A stretch of 64,000 nucleotides of DNA from Dietzia sp. B32 (GCF_024732245.1 NZ_CP093845.1:2852001-2916000); one strand, 5' to 3'. Positions 38,001 through 44,753 are shown, numbered from the stretch's first letter. Program-made: numbers and translations. Notes: generated from the letters alone by a model not told the origin.

Positions 38001-38043
38001 TCCCCGTCCGCCCGGGGGCGGCGGGTGCGGCGCCGGAACTCAC
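35008..38043 (-). CDS. FAD- and [Fe-S]-dependent D-2-hydroxyacid dehydrogenase
   Basis: 1011 residues, the length of E. coli YdiJ-type D-2-hydroxyglutarate dehydrogenases. The N-terminal half is an FAD-binding (FAD_binding_4) oxidase with ATARGGGTSMAGNAIGSG and CLGGAIGNDACGNHSVRHG. A [4Fe-4S] motif CLACKACSSDCPTG is near residue 640, and two CCG-type modules follow (CCGLTHVTTG, CCGVAGDFGF). It should oxidise a D-2-hydroxyacid and pass electrons to the membrane. The GTG start overlaps the aminotransferase stop; the frame stays open to 39261, but that part is antisense-like shadow. Confidence 0.88.
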   Translation of the reverse strand: MSSGAAPAAPGRTGTAEALVGALRDAGLAPEADARRIAEYSYDASNYRVEPAAVLFPRSEAEVAAALAVCHRLGVPATARGGGTSMAGNAIGSGLVLDLSRHMTRVLAVDEAAGTVTAEAGIVLTALRAAVHTATGDRLTFAPDPSSQSRACLGGAIGNDACGNHSVRHGRTADHVEALRIVTADGLRLTATRTGVEATDPADPAATARAEHLTTHLRDLAADHLAAIRTELGRIPRQVSGYHLRHLLPEEGLDVARALVGSEGTCAVVTAATMRAAPRSVRTGLAVVGYADVVDAARDVPAILRYRPTAVEGIDEVIVETMRQRRGADSVAELPRGHAWLFVELDDDGSDDDDEAGAGGRGLDARVAELAEELTRDGHALEVLVVTDPVARADLWRVREDGAGLSSRLTDPVTGVTTESWPGWEDSAVPPDRLADYLAEFRDLLARHQLTGVMYGHFGAGCMHIRISFDLRSDAGRAVMRAFCTDAAHLVVRHGGSLSGEHGDGRARSELLPVMYSPEMIGAFDRFARIWDPAGLLAPGGLTGTRPFDADLALADISPTGPGHRGRDLLGTAVSPDGAHPVQACIGVGRCRTTSGGVMCPSFRATGDEKDSTRGRSRVLQEVVRGTLPIDAPAVEESLELCLACKACSSDCPTGVDMATFKSEALHSRYRRRPRPMAHYSLGLLPLWLRGTVRAAGPINALLGTRAGRTAARLGGLSTDRTLPRFASARQLREELARVPDSVWTVRGPGRTSADVVLFLDSFTRGLRPAVAGAAARVLGGAHTSVACTADQCCGLTHVTTGRLDAARRTMTSTARRLDAIRGPGGQEVPVVVVEPSCAATLREDLPRLLADTPDADAARRVAARVRSAADHLGRLAAEGRAPAWSGGAPPDRVTVQTHCHEYATFGNRVQRATLTALGVGSVREATGCCGVAGDFGFTAGHESVTAAVAELALAPALRADTDAPVLTDGFSCATQVDHLGAVDPTTGPGRTGHHLFELLDPDPRPTRRPT

Positions 38044-39329
38044 GCCGCCCCGTCGCACACCCGGTGCACGGCGCGGGCGAAACGCTCGACGCCGGTGTCG
38101 ACCTCGTCGGCGGTCACCACCAGGGCGGGGATGAGGCGCACCACGGACCCGGTCGGGCCGCAGGTGAGGGTGAGCAGGTCCTCGTCGACGCACGCCTGCT
38201 GTACCGCTCCGGCCAGGCGGGCGGCCTCGCGTGCCCCGGCGCTGCCGGCGGGTGCGCGGGCGTCGCCGAACTCCACGCCCAGCATGAGCCCGGTCCCGCG
38301 GATGTCGCAGATCTCGCTCACGTCGCCGAGGGTACGCCGGAGCCCGTCGAGAAGCTGGGTTCCGCGGGCGGCGGCGTTGTCCACCAGACCCTCGCGCTCG
38401 ACCACGCCGAGGGTCGCCACGCCGGCCGCCGCGGCGACCGCGTTGCCGCCGTAGGTCCCGCCCTGCGAGCCGGGCCAGGCCTTGGCCATGAGCCCCGAGG
38501 GCGCGGCGATCGCGGAGATGGGGAAGCCCGAGGCGATGCCCTTGGCCGTGATGATGATGTCCGGCACCAGCCCGTCGGTGTGCTGGTGGCCCCAGAACCG
38601 GCCGGTGCGCCCGATGCCGGCCTGGACCTCGTCGAGGACCAGGAGGGCACCTGCCGCGTCGGCCCGCTCGCGCAGGCCCTGAAGGTAGCGCGGGGGAGTG
38701 GCCATGTAGCCGCCGTCGCCCAGCACGGGTTCGATGAGGAAGGCCGCGATCTCGCGGGCGTCGACGCGGGTGGCCATGAGGTAGTCCAGCTCGGCCAGGG
38801 CGAAGTCCACGGCGTCGTCGGTGGTCCACCCGTGCCGCAGGGCGTGCGGGAACGGGGTCATCACCACGCCGCCCATCAGCGGGGAGAAGCCGGCGGAGAA
38901 CCGGGTCCCGGCGGTGGTGAGGCTGGCCGCTGCGACGGTGCGACCGTGGAAGCCACCCTGGACGGTGACGATGTTCGGCCGACCCGTGGCCATCCGCGCC
39001 AACCGCACGGCGGCCTCGACCGCCTCGGAGCCGGAGTTGGCGTAGAAGACCGAGTCGATCCCGGCGGGCAGGTGCTCGCCGAGCTTCTCGGTGAGCTCGA
39101 GCAGCGGCTGGTGCATGACGGTCGTGTACTGGGCGTGGATGATCTTCCCGCACTGCTCGCGTGCCGCGGCGACCACGTCGGGGTGGCAGTGGCCGGTGCT
39201 GGTCACGCCGATGCCGGTCGTGAAGTCCAGGTAGTCGCGGCCGTCGGTGCCGTGGATCCACGAGCCGAGCGCGTGGTCCACCACGACGGGCGTGGCCTGC
39301 TTGAGATGGGGCGACAGGTGCGCGGTCAT
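38040..39329 (-). CDS. gabT: class III (GABA-type) aminotransferase
   Basis: 429 residues, PLP-dependent fold type I. YANSGSEAVEAAVRLARMAT is the cofactor phosphate site, LLVLDEVQAGIGRTGRFW carries the pyridine-N Asp, and the Schiff-base Lys is in IITAKGIASGFP (near 258). Members transfer a terminal amino group from GABA, 5-aminovalerate or 2,4-diaminobutyrate (as DoeD) to 2-oxoglutarate, giving a semialdehyde for the next enzyme. ATG 39329 is preceded at 6 bases by a -10 whose -35 lies in the operator. It heads the gabT - FAD/Fe-S - gabD operon. Confidence 0.88.
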   Translation of the reverse strand: MTAHLSPHLKQATPVVVDHALGSWIHGTDGRDYLDFTTGIGVTSTGHCHPDVVAAAREQCGKIIHAQYTTVMHQPLLELTEKLGEHLPAGIDSVFYANSGSEAVEAAVRLARMATGRPNIVTVQGGFHGRTVAAASLTTAGTRFSAGFSPLMGGVVMTPFPHALRHGWTTDDAVDFALAELDYLMATRVDAREIAAFLIEPVLGDGGYMATPPRYLQGLRERADAAGALLVLDEVQAGIGRTGRFWGHQHTDGLVPDIIITAKGIASGFPISAIAAPSGLMAKAWPGSQGGTYGGNAVAAAAGVATLGVVEREGLVDNAAARGTQLLDGLRRTLGDVSEICDIRGTGLMLGVEFGDARAPAGSAGAREAARLAGAVQQACVDEDLLTLTCGPTGSVVRLIPALVVTADEVDTGVERFARAVHRVCDGAA

Positions 39330-39335
39330 GGTGCC

Positions 39336-39365
39336 AGTGTGTGGCGCACCCCGGCAGATTGTCAA
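39336..39365 (-). promoter_or_regulatory. gabT-type operon promoter
   Basis: On the minus strand: TTGACA (39365-39360), 18 bases, CACACT (39341-39336), then 6 bases to ATG 39329. The -35 is inside the palindrome 39357-39370, so a bound repressor would occlude RNA polymerase. Confidence 0.55.
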
Positions 39366-39370
39366 CAATC
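39357..39370. promoter_or_regulatory. second GntR/FCD-type operator
   Basis: GATTGTCAACAATC, with 6-bp arms around a 2-base centre, followed by CGAC just as at 27209-27224. It lies between the divergent aminotransferase and D-2-hydroxyacid dehydrogenase genes and could control both. Confidence 0.65.
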
Positions 39371-39403
39371 CGACGATCCTGGTTTCCGGGAGGGTCGGCG
39401 CGT

Positions 39404-39409
39404 TACGGT
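39404..39409 (+). promoter_or_regulatory. -10 hexamer, leaderless type
   Basis: TACGGT lies 6 bases before ATG 39416 of the D-2-hydroxyacid dehydrogenase gene. Confidence 0.4.
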
Positions 39410-39415
39410 GGGGCC

Positions 39416-40420
39416 ATGACGCAGCCGCACCGTGACCCGGACAACCGCGACCCGGGCGCCCGGCCGACCGTCGTCCTCCTCACCGCGGACGGCGTGGAGC
39501 CGCCCACCACCCTCGCGCGGATCCGCGAGCTCGCCGAGGTCCGGGAGTGCACCGCGGACACGCTCGCCGACGCGCTCCCCGGGGCCGAGATCCTGTTGGT
39601 GTGGGACATCTTCTCCGACGCCCTGGCCGCCGCCTGGCACGCCGCCGACGCGCTGCGCTGGGTGCACGTGGCCGCCGCCGGGGTCGACAAACTGCTGTTC
39701 GACGAGCTGCGCGAGTCGGAGGTGCTGGTCACCAACGCCCGCGGAGTGTTCGATGGGCCCATCGCCGAGTACGTCCTGGCCTGCGTCCTCGCCCACGACA
39801 AACGGCTGCACGAGACCGAGACGCTGCAGCGCGCGGGCCGGTGGCACCACCGCGAGACCACCCGGGTGGCCGGCCGGCGGGCCCTCGTGGTGGGCACCGG
39901 CGGGATCGGACGGGCCACCGCGCGTCTGCTGCGGGCGGTCGGGCTCGACGTCAGCGGGGCGGGACGTCGACCACGCGACGACGACGAGGACTTCGGTCGC
40001 GTCCTGGATTCCGCGAGCCTGGTAGAGCATCTGGGCGACGTGGACCACCTCGTCATGGTGGCGCCGCTGACCGACGCCACCCGGGGGATGCTCGGCCCCG
40101 CGGAACTGGCAGCCCTTCCCGACGGCGCCCACGTGGTGAACGTCGGTCGCGGGGAACTCGTCGATCAGGACGCCCTGGTGCGCGAGATCGGGACGGGCAG
40201 ACTCTCGGCGCATCTGGACGTCCTCGTCGTCGAACCCCTCCCGGACGGCGACCCGCTCTGGACCCTCGAGGGCGCGCACATCAGTCCCCACATGTCCGGC
40301 GACGTGGTGGGGTGGCGGGACACCCTCTCCGGGCAGTTCCTCGACCACCTGCGCACCTGGACGGGCGGCGGGACCCCCGGCCCGAGTGTGGACAAGAGTC
40401 GAGGATACGTCAGCGGCTGA
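39416..40420 (+). CDS. D-isomer-specific 2-hydroxyacid dehydrogenase
   Basis: 334 residues. The NAD-binding motif is VVGTGGIGRATARLLRAVGL; the catalytic Arg, Glu and His are in NVGRGELVDQD, VVEPLPDGDPLW and HISPHMSGDVV. It reduces a 2-oxoacid to the D-2-hydroxyacid with NAD(P)H, or the reverse. Facing the operon for an FAD/Fe-S D-2-hydroxyacid dehydrogenase, it may make or use the same compound. ATG 39416; the longer frame from 39341 crosses the operator and is rejected. Confidence 0.88.
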   Translation: MTQPHRDPDNRDPGARPTVVLLTADGVEPPTTLARIRELAEVRECTADTLADALPGAEILLVWDIFSDALAAAWHAADALRWVHVAAAGVDKLLFDELRESEVLVTNARGVFDGPIAEYVLACVLAHDKRLHETETLQRAGRWHHRETTRVAGRRALVVGTGGIGRATARLLRAVGLDVSGAGRRPRDDDEDFGRVLDSASLVEHLGDVDHLVMVAPLTDATRGMLGPAELAALPDGAHVVNVGRGELVDQDALVREIGTGRLSAHLDVLVVEPLPDGDPLWTLEGAHISPHMSGDVVGWRDTLSGQFLDHLRTWTGGGTPGPSVDKSRGYVSG

Positions 40421-40530
40421 GTGGTTGTCCGCGGTCGCGGACGCGGATACGGTCGGCGCCGCGAGGGGCGGCACCCCTCGCTTTCCCGAGTCAGCCGGGG
40501 TTGTCAGGCTGAGGAGAGAAAGGAATCGTC

Positions 40531-41394
40531 GTGACCATTGCCCTAGATGACTACCGGACCCGCGTGAGCGGGCGACCCGAGATCGTCGAGCGCCGGGACC
40601 CCGCCGCGTGGGGAGACGTCTCGGATCCCGAGGTCGAGCAGTTCGCCGAGCGCGGGTACATCCAGCGCGAGGGCGCCCTGGACGAACGGCGGATCGATGC
40701 CTGTCTGGCCGAGATCGACCGCATCGGATCGGATCCGCAGATGGCCGGAGACCCCCGGATCATCCGCGAGTCCGGCAGTGAGGCCGTCCGCTCCATCTTC
40801 GACGTCCACGCCCTGAGCGACGTGGTGTGGGAGGCGGTCGAGCAGTCCGGCGCGATCGAGCTGGCCCGGGAGATCCTCGGGTCGGACGTCTACGTCCACC
40901 AGAGCCGGCTCAACTACAAGCCGGGTTTCGCCGGCGGCGCGTTCTACTGGCACTCGGACTTCGAGACCTGGCACGCCGAGGACGGTATGCCCCGGCCGCG
41001 GGCCTGCAGCGCGTCGCTCGCGCTGACGCCCAACGAGACCTACAACGGCCCGCTGATGATCATGCCGGGCACGCACAAGTACTACGTGCAGTGCGCGGGT
41101 GAGACGCCGGAGGACTACTACAAGGAATCGCTCGTCACCACGGCGCCGAAGATCGGCGTGCCGTCCGAGGAGCACATCGCCGAGATGTACGAGCGTCACG
41201 GACTCGACGTGCTCACCGGCGGGGCGGGCTCGATGACGATGTTCGACTGCAACGCCCTGCACGCCTCGGGCGGCAACATCACACCGCTCCCGCGGGCGAA
41301 CGTGTTCATCGTCTTCAACAGCGTCGAGAACGAGCTGACCGCGCCGTTCGCGGGCACCCCGCCGCGGCCGGACTTCCTCGCGCGCCGTCCCTGA
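40531..41394 (+). CDS. ectD: ectoine hydroxylase EctD (Fe(II)/2-oxoglutarate dioxygenase)
   Basis: 287 residues. It carries the EctD signature WHSDFETWHAEDGMPRPRA, with iron ligands His141, Asp143 and His243 (CNALHASGG), and Arg254 placed to bind 2-oxoglutarate. The N-terminus DDYRTRVSGRPE is also typical of EctD. It converts ectoine to 5-hydroxyectoine. No ectA, ectB or ectC is present in the window, so its substrate would have to be imported or made elsewhere. GTG 40531 follows GAGAAAGGA. It lies 110 bases after the D-2-hydroxyacid dehydrogenase gene on the same strand. Confidence 0.88.
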   Translation: MTIALDDYRTRVSGRPEIVERRDPAAWGDVSDPEVEQFAERGYIQREGALDERRIDACLAEIDRIGSDPQMAGDPRIIRESGSEAVRSIFDVHALSDVVWEAVEQSGAIELAREILGSDVYVHQSRLNYKPGFAGGAFYWHSDFETWHAEDGMPRPRACSASLALTPNETYNGPLMIMPGTHKYYVQCAGETPEDYYKESLVTTAPKIGVPSEEHIAEMYERHGLDVLTGGAGSMTMFDCNALHASGGNITPLPRANVFIVFNSVENELTAPFAGTPPRPDFLARRP

Positions 41395-41433
41395 ACCCGG
41401 CACCGTCCCTGAAGCCGGCAGCGGGGCCACCCG

Positions 41434-42345
41434 TCAGGTGGGGTCCAGGCCCACCTCACGGGCGGCGTCGGTGAAGGCCTCCACGAACGCCCGGAGCGGT
41501 CGCCGGCGCGCATCGCGTCGGCGGTAGGTGATCGCCACCGTCCTCGACAGGCCCTCGGTCAGCGGGAGCGCCTCCACGTCCGACGGGAACGTGCTCAGGC
41601 CCAGGTCGGAGGCCAGCGTCACACCGAGTCCCGCCGCGACCAGGGCCAACGCCGTGGACTGCTCGCCGGCCTCGTGCCGGACGTCGGGGTCGAAGCCCGC
41701 CTCGCGGCACGCGATCCGCACCGCTCGGCCGAAGTGCGAACGCGGGTGGGCGAGCACCCAGGGGGCCGCCGCGAGGTCGCTCAGGGACACGGTCTCGGAG
41801 TCCACCGAGCCGCGGGGCACCACCGCGTGCAGCGACTCCCGCGCGATCGGCACCCGCACCAGGTCGGGGACGTCCGCCATCGCGTAGCTGGAGTAGTCCA
41901 GGACGAACGACAGGTCGAGCGATCCGTCCCGGACCGCGCCGGTCGTGTCCTCCGGGGCGAGCTCCCGGGTCCGCACCACGATTCCCGGGTGGTCCCGGGA
42001 CAGGATCCGGATCCCGGTGGGCAGCAGCGTGGACGCCACCGACGCCCACACCCCGGCCGTGAGTGTCGTGCCGACGCCCGCGCGGGCCGACTCCATCGCG
42101 TGGCCGGCGTCCTCCACGGCGGTGAGGATCGTCCGCGCGTGCCCGGCCAACACGAGCCCCGCCTCGGTCAGGGCGAGCCCGCGGCCCCGCTTCTCGAACA
42201 AGGGGGTCCCGGCCTCGCGTTCGAGCAGCGAGAGCTGCTGGGACACGGCCGAGACGGTGTAGCCCAGAGCGGCCGCGACCGCGGTGACGGTGCCCCGGCG
42301 CTCCAGCTCGTGGAGCAGCCGCAGTCGGTGCAGTGACGGCTCCAT
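41434..42345 (-). CDS. LysR family transcriptional regulator
   Basis: 303 residues: an N-terminal HTH (VTAVAAALGYTVSAVSQQLS, then LLEREAGTPLFEKRGRGLAL) and a LysR substrate-binding domain. It is transcribed away from the Glu/Leu-type dehydrogenase gene with a 25-bp T-N11-A type palindrome between, so it likely controls that gene and itself. ATG 42345 has TACGCT 6 bases upstream; the open frame above it is a shadow. It converges on ectD with 39 bases between. Confidence 0.88.
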   Translation of the reverse strand: MEPSLHRLRLLHELERRGTVTAVAAALGYTVSAVSQQLSLLEREAGTPLFEKRGRGLALTEAGLVLAGHARTILTAVEDAGHAMESARAGVGTTLTAGVWASVASTLLPTGIRILSRDHPGIVVRTRELAPEDTTGAVRDGSLDLSFVLDYSSYAMADVPDLVRVPIARESLHAVVPRGSVDSETVSLSDLAAAPWVLAHPRSHFGRAVRIACREAGFDPDVRHEAGEQSTALALVAAGLGVTLASDLGLSTFPSDVEALPLTEGLSRTVAITYRRRDARRRPLRAFVEAFTDAAREVGLDPT

Positions 42346-42351
42346 GCCCCG

Positions 42352-42357
42352 AGCGTA
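42352..42357 (-). promoter_or_regulatory. -10 hexamer of lysR gene, leaderless type
   Basis: TACGCT on the minus strand, 6 bases before ATG 42345. Confidence 0.45.
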
Positions 42358-42396
42358 GGAGGGTGCGGGCGCACCGTGCAGGAAAAGTGAACGGTC

Positions 42397-42421
42397 GGGT
42401 CCACCAAGTCTCGCTGGACCC
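42397..42421. promoter_or_regulatory. LysR-type operator
   Basis: GGGTCCA-N11-TGGACCC, perfect 7-bp arms with the T-N11-A spacing of LysR-family boxes, in the divergent promoter between the lysR gene and the dehydrogenase gene. Confidence 0.55.
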
Positions 42422-42498
42422 CGGGGGGGACGGCTCCCATGCTGGAGACACCCCCGCCGGACCAGCCGGCGGACGAGGTCGCCGAGGAGGCGAGCACC

Positions 42499-43764
42499 AT
42501 GACGTCCATCGAGATCCCGGGCACCACCGGCCACACCGGAACGGTCCCCCAGGCCGTGCCCGCCGCACACCCCGCACCCCCCGCCCCCGCGGCGCCGGGG
42601 GCGGGTACCCGATCGAACCGCGAGCCCTATCTGCGGCTCCACTGGGAGGACGACGAGACCGCGGCACGCGGATACCTCGTGGTCGACACCCTCGTCGGTG
42701 GCCTGGCCACCGGAGGCACCCGCATGCGCGCCGGGTGCACCCTCCGCGAGGTCGAGGACCTCGCCCGTGGCATGACCAGGAAGACGGCGGCGTTCGACCT
42801 GCCCGTCGGCGGGGCCAAGGGCGGCATCGACTTCGATCCCAAGGACCCCCGGGCGGTGGACGTACTGGGCCGGTTCTGCGAGGCCATGCGGCCGTTCCTC
42901 GACCGGCACTGGGTCACCGCGGAGGACCTGGGCGTACCGCAGCACCTGATCGACGAGGTGTTCTCGCGACTGGGGATGCGGCAGTCCTACCATGCGGCGA
43001 TCGAACGGTCGGCCGACCCCGCCGCCACCGCCGACAGGATCCTTCGTGGGTTGAACGCCGAGGTCCCGGGCGGGTTGCTGGGAGATGTGATCGGTGGATA
43101 CGGGGTCGCGCAGGCCTGCCTGGCGGCGGCGTACGTCCGCGGGTGGGACACGGAACGCACCTCGGTGGCCGTCCAGGGCGTGGGCACGATGGGCGGCGGC
43201 GCCGCGTGGTACCTGCACGAGGCGGGGATGCGCGTGGTCGCGCTGGCCGACGCCGCCGGCGCCCTCTACGACCCGGCGGGGCTCGACGTCCCGGCGCTGT
43301 TGGCGACCCGCGACCGGTTCGGGGAGATCGACCGCTCGGCCGTCCCCGCCCGCGTGCAACTGCTCGACCGGGACCGGATCCTCGGCATGGACGTCGACGT
43401 CCTCGTGCCGGCCGCGGTCTCGTACGCGATCACCGCCGACAACTGCGGCGAGGTCACGGCACCGATCGTGGTCGAGGCCGCCAACGCCGCCACCACGGCC
43501 GACGCGGAACTCGACCTCACGGCCCGTGGGATCGCGGTGCTGCCGGACTTCATCGCCAACGCCGGGGCGGTCGCCTGGGCGTGGTGGCTGATCCTCGGAG
43601 AGGTCGACGAGCAGCCCGAGAGTTCGTTCCTGCGTCTGGGCCGGGAGATGACCGCCAAGGTCGCGGACCTGCTCACCGACTGGACCCCGTCCGACGGGCC
43701 ACTGCGGTGGTCGGCCGACGTCTCCGGCACGGTCCGCACGGTGCCGCCGGTCGTCGTGCCCTGA
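42499..43764 (+). CDS. Glu/Leu/Phe/Val dehydrogenase
   Basis: 421 residues. The substrate-side Lys residues are in MTRKTAAFDLPVGGAKGGID, the catalytic Asp is in WVTAEDLGVPQ, and the NAD-binding motif is VAVQGVGTMGGGAAWYL. It deaminates an amino acid to a 2-oxoacid and could recycle the glutamate formed by the aminotransferase; specificity cannot be told from motifs. ATG 42499 with GAGGAGG 8 bases upstream is preferred; ATG 42439 is also in frame and would add 20 residues. Residues after the start are a Pro/Ala-rich extension to about 40. Confidence 0.85.
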   Translation: MTSIEIPGTTGHTGTVPQAVPAAHPAPPAPAAPGAGTRSNREPYLRLHWEDDETAARGYLVVDTLVGGLATGGTRMRAGCTLREVEDLARGMTRKTAAFDLPVGGAKGGIDFDPKDPRAVDVLGRFCEAMRPFLDRHWVTAEDLGVPQHLIDEVFSRLGMRQSYHAAIERSADPAATADRILRGLNAEVPGGLLGDVIGGYGVAQACLAAAYVRGWDTERTSVAVQGVGTMGGGAAWYLHEAGMRVVALADAAGALYDPAGLDVPALLATRDRFGEIDRSAVPARVQLLDRDRILGMDVDVLVPAAVSYAITADNCGEVTAPIVVEAANAATTADAELDLTARGIAVLPDFIANAGAVAWAWWLILGEVDEQPESSFLRLGREMTAKVADLLTDWTPSDGPLRWSADVSGTVRTVPPVVVP

Positions 43765-43803
43765 CCGCCCCTACGCAACCGCCCGGGCCCGTCGCCCCTC
43801 GAC

Positions 43804-43843
43804 ATGGCGTCTCGCGTGCCCCGATGGGCAGGCGAGACGCCAT
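43804..43843. terminator. 40-base hairpin between converging genes
   Basis: ATGGCGTCTCGC pairs perfectly with GCGAGACGCCAT; inside, TGCCC pairs with GGGCA around a CGAT tetraloop, with one G-G mismatch between the stems. That makes 17 pairs in 40 bases. It lies in the 167-base gap between the dehydrogenase gene and kstR. It probably works as a bidirectional terminator, although no T-run follows. Confidence 0.6.
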
Positions 43844-43931
43844 CTACGGGAGCGGCGGCCGTCTTGGCGGTCAGGCGCGGGAGCGGGACGCCAGCCGCGG
43901 GAGCGGTTGCGGTGCCGATCTGGGCGGGCGG

Positions 43932-44654
43932 TCAGTCGGTGTCGGGCTCCCCGGCCGGTGCGCCGGGGTCGGAGCCGTGGCCGTTGCCGATCGCGGAGTG
44001 CATCCGCGCCCGGCGGGGGGAGTCGTCGCTGCCGAGCAGCAGATCGATGGTCAGGCCGAGCCGGGTGGCGACCTCGGCGGCCGACGACCTGCGGGTCAGC
44101 CACGACACGAGGTTCGACATCCACACGTCGGAGACGACCCGGGCGATGGAGAGCTGTACCTCGTCCGGCGTGCCCTGGGCCATGGCCCGCGCGAGGATCC
44201 GGTCCATGTAGAAGCCGACCTCCTCGACCTCGGTGGCCACGGACGCGTCGGCGAACATGAACGCCCGCGTCATCGCCTCGGTGAGGTTGGGGTCGCGTTG
44301 CATGGACTTGGTGATCATCTCCACCACGACCTTCATCCGCTCCTGCGCGGTGTCGCCGGGCGGGGCCGACCGCTCGGTGCGCTGGTCGAGTCGGCGGAAC
44401 TCGCGGGCCAGCGCGGACACCAGCAGGTGGACCTTCGACGGGAAGTACCGGTAGAGGGTTCCCACCGCGACCTCCGCCTTCTCGGCGACGGCGCGCATCT
44501 GCACCGCCTCGTACCCGCCCTTGGCGGCCAGGGCCAGCGTGGCGTCCAGGATCCGCCGCCGGCGCTCCCGTTGCGACGACGTGGTGGGTTCGTCGCTCCG
44601 GGGGACGGGATCCGACGCGGCGGCGGAACCGGACTCGGCTGAGCTCTTGGTCAT
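43932..44654 (-). CDS. kstR: TetR family repressor KstR
   Basis: 240 residues. The HTH region GGYEAVQMRAVAEKAEVAVG and TLYRYFPSKVHLLVSAL, then LTEAMTRAFMFADAS and VVSDVWMSNLVSWLTRRSSA, match mycobacterial KstR nearly residue for residue. There is an extra disordered N-terminus (about 25 residues) and a 35-residue C-terminal extension. KstR represses cholesterol catabolism genes and is released by a steroid CoA ester. Two KstR boxes lie in the 199-base divergent region toward fadE34, so self-control is expected. Confidence 0.92.
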   Translation of the reverse strand: MTKSSAESGSAAASDPVPRSDEPTTSSQRERRRRILDATLALAAKGGYEAVQMRAVAEKAEVAVGTLYRYFPSKVHLLVSALAREFRRLDQRTERSAPPGDTAQERMKVVVEMITKSMQRDPNLTEAMTRAFMFADASVATEVEEVGFYMDRILARAMAQGTPDEVQLSIARVVSDVWMSNLVSWLTRRSSAAEVATRLGLTIDLLLGSDDSPRRARMHSAIGNGHGSDPGAPAGEPDTD

Positions 44655-44753
44655 GGAAGCGAACCTTCTGCGCTGGTCGGAGCGGAACCGCGGGACTCTC
44701 CGGCGGTCTGGTGCGGGACCCGGGTGTGCGTGGAGGTCCCTGCTGGTGCATTC

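Noticed and set aside
35008-39261. Apparent 1417-residue fusion of aminotransferase region and FAD/Fe-S dehydrogenase
   Set aside because: The first 400 residues are an Arg/Gly-rich out-of-frame reading of the aminotransferase gene. The true start is GTG 38043, overlapping the aminotransferase stop.
40496-40510. GGTTGTCAGGCT upstream of ectD as a further copy of the island operator
   Set aside because: Only a GTTGTC half resembles the site; there is no second arm.
27241-41394. Canonical eutABCDE / doeABCD ectoine degradation operon
   Set aside because: No M24-type EutD/DoeA hydrolase, no EutE/DoeB deacetylase, no EutB/EutC and no EnuR/AsnC-type regulator are present; only transporter and later-step analogues exist.
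41434-43359. 641-residue frame extending the LysR gene across the divergent dehydrogenase gene
   Set aside because: The HTH starts exactly after ATG 42345, and everything upstream is antisense to the dehydrogenase gene.
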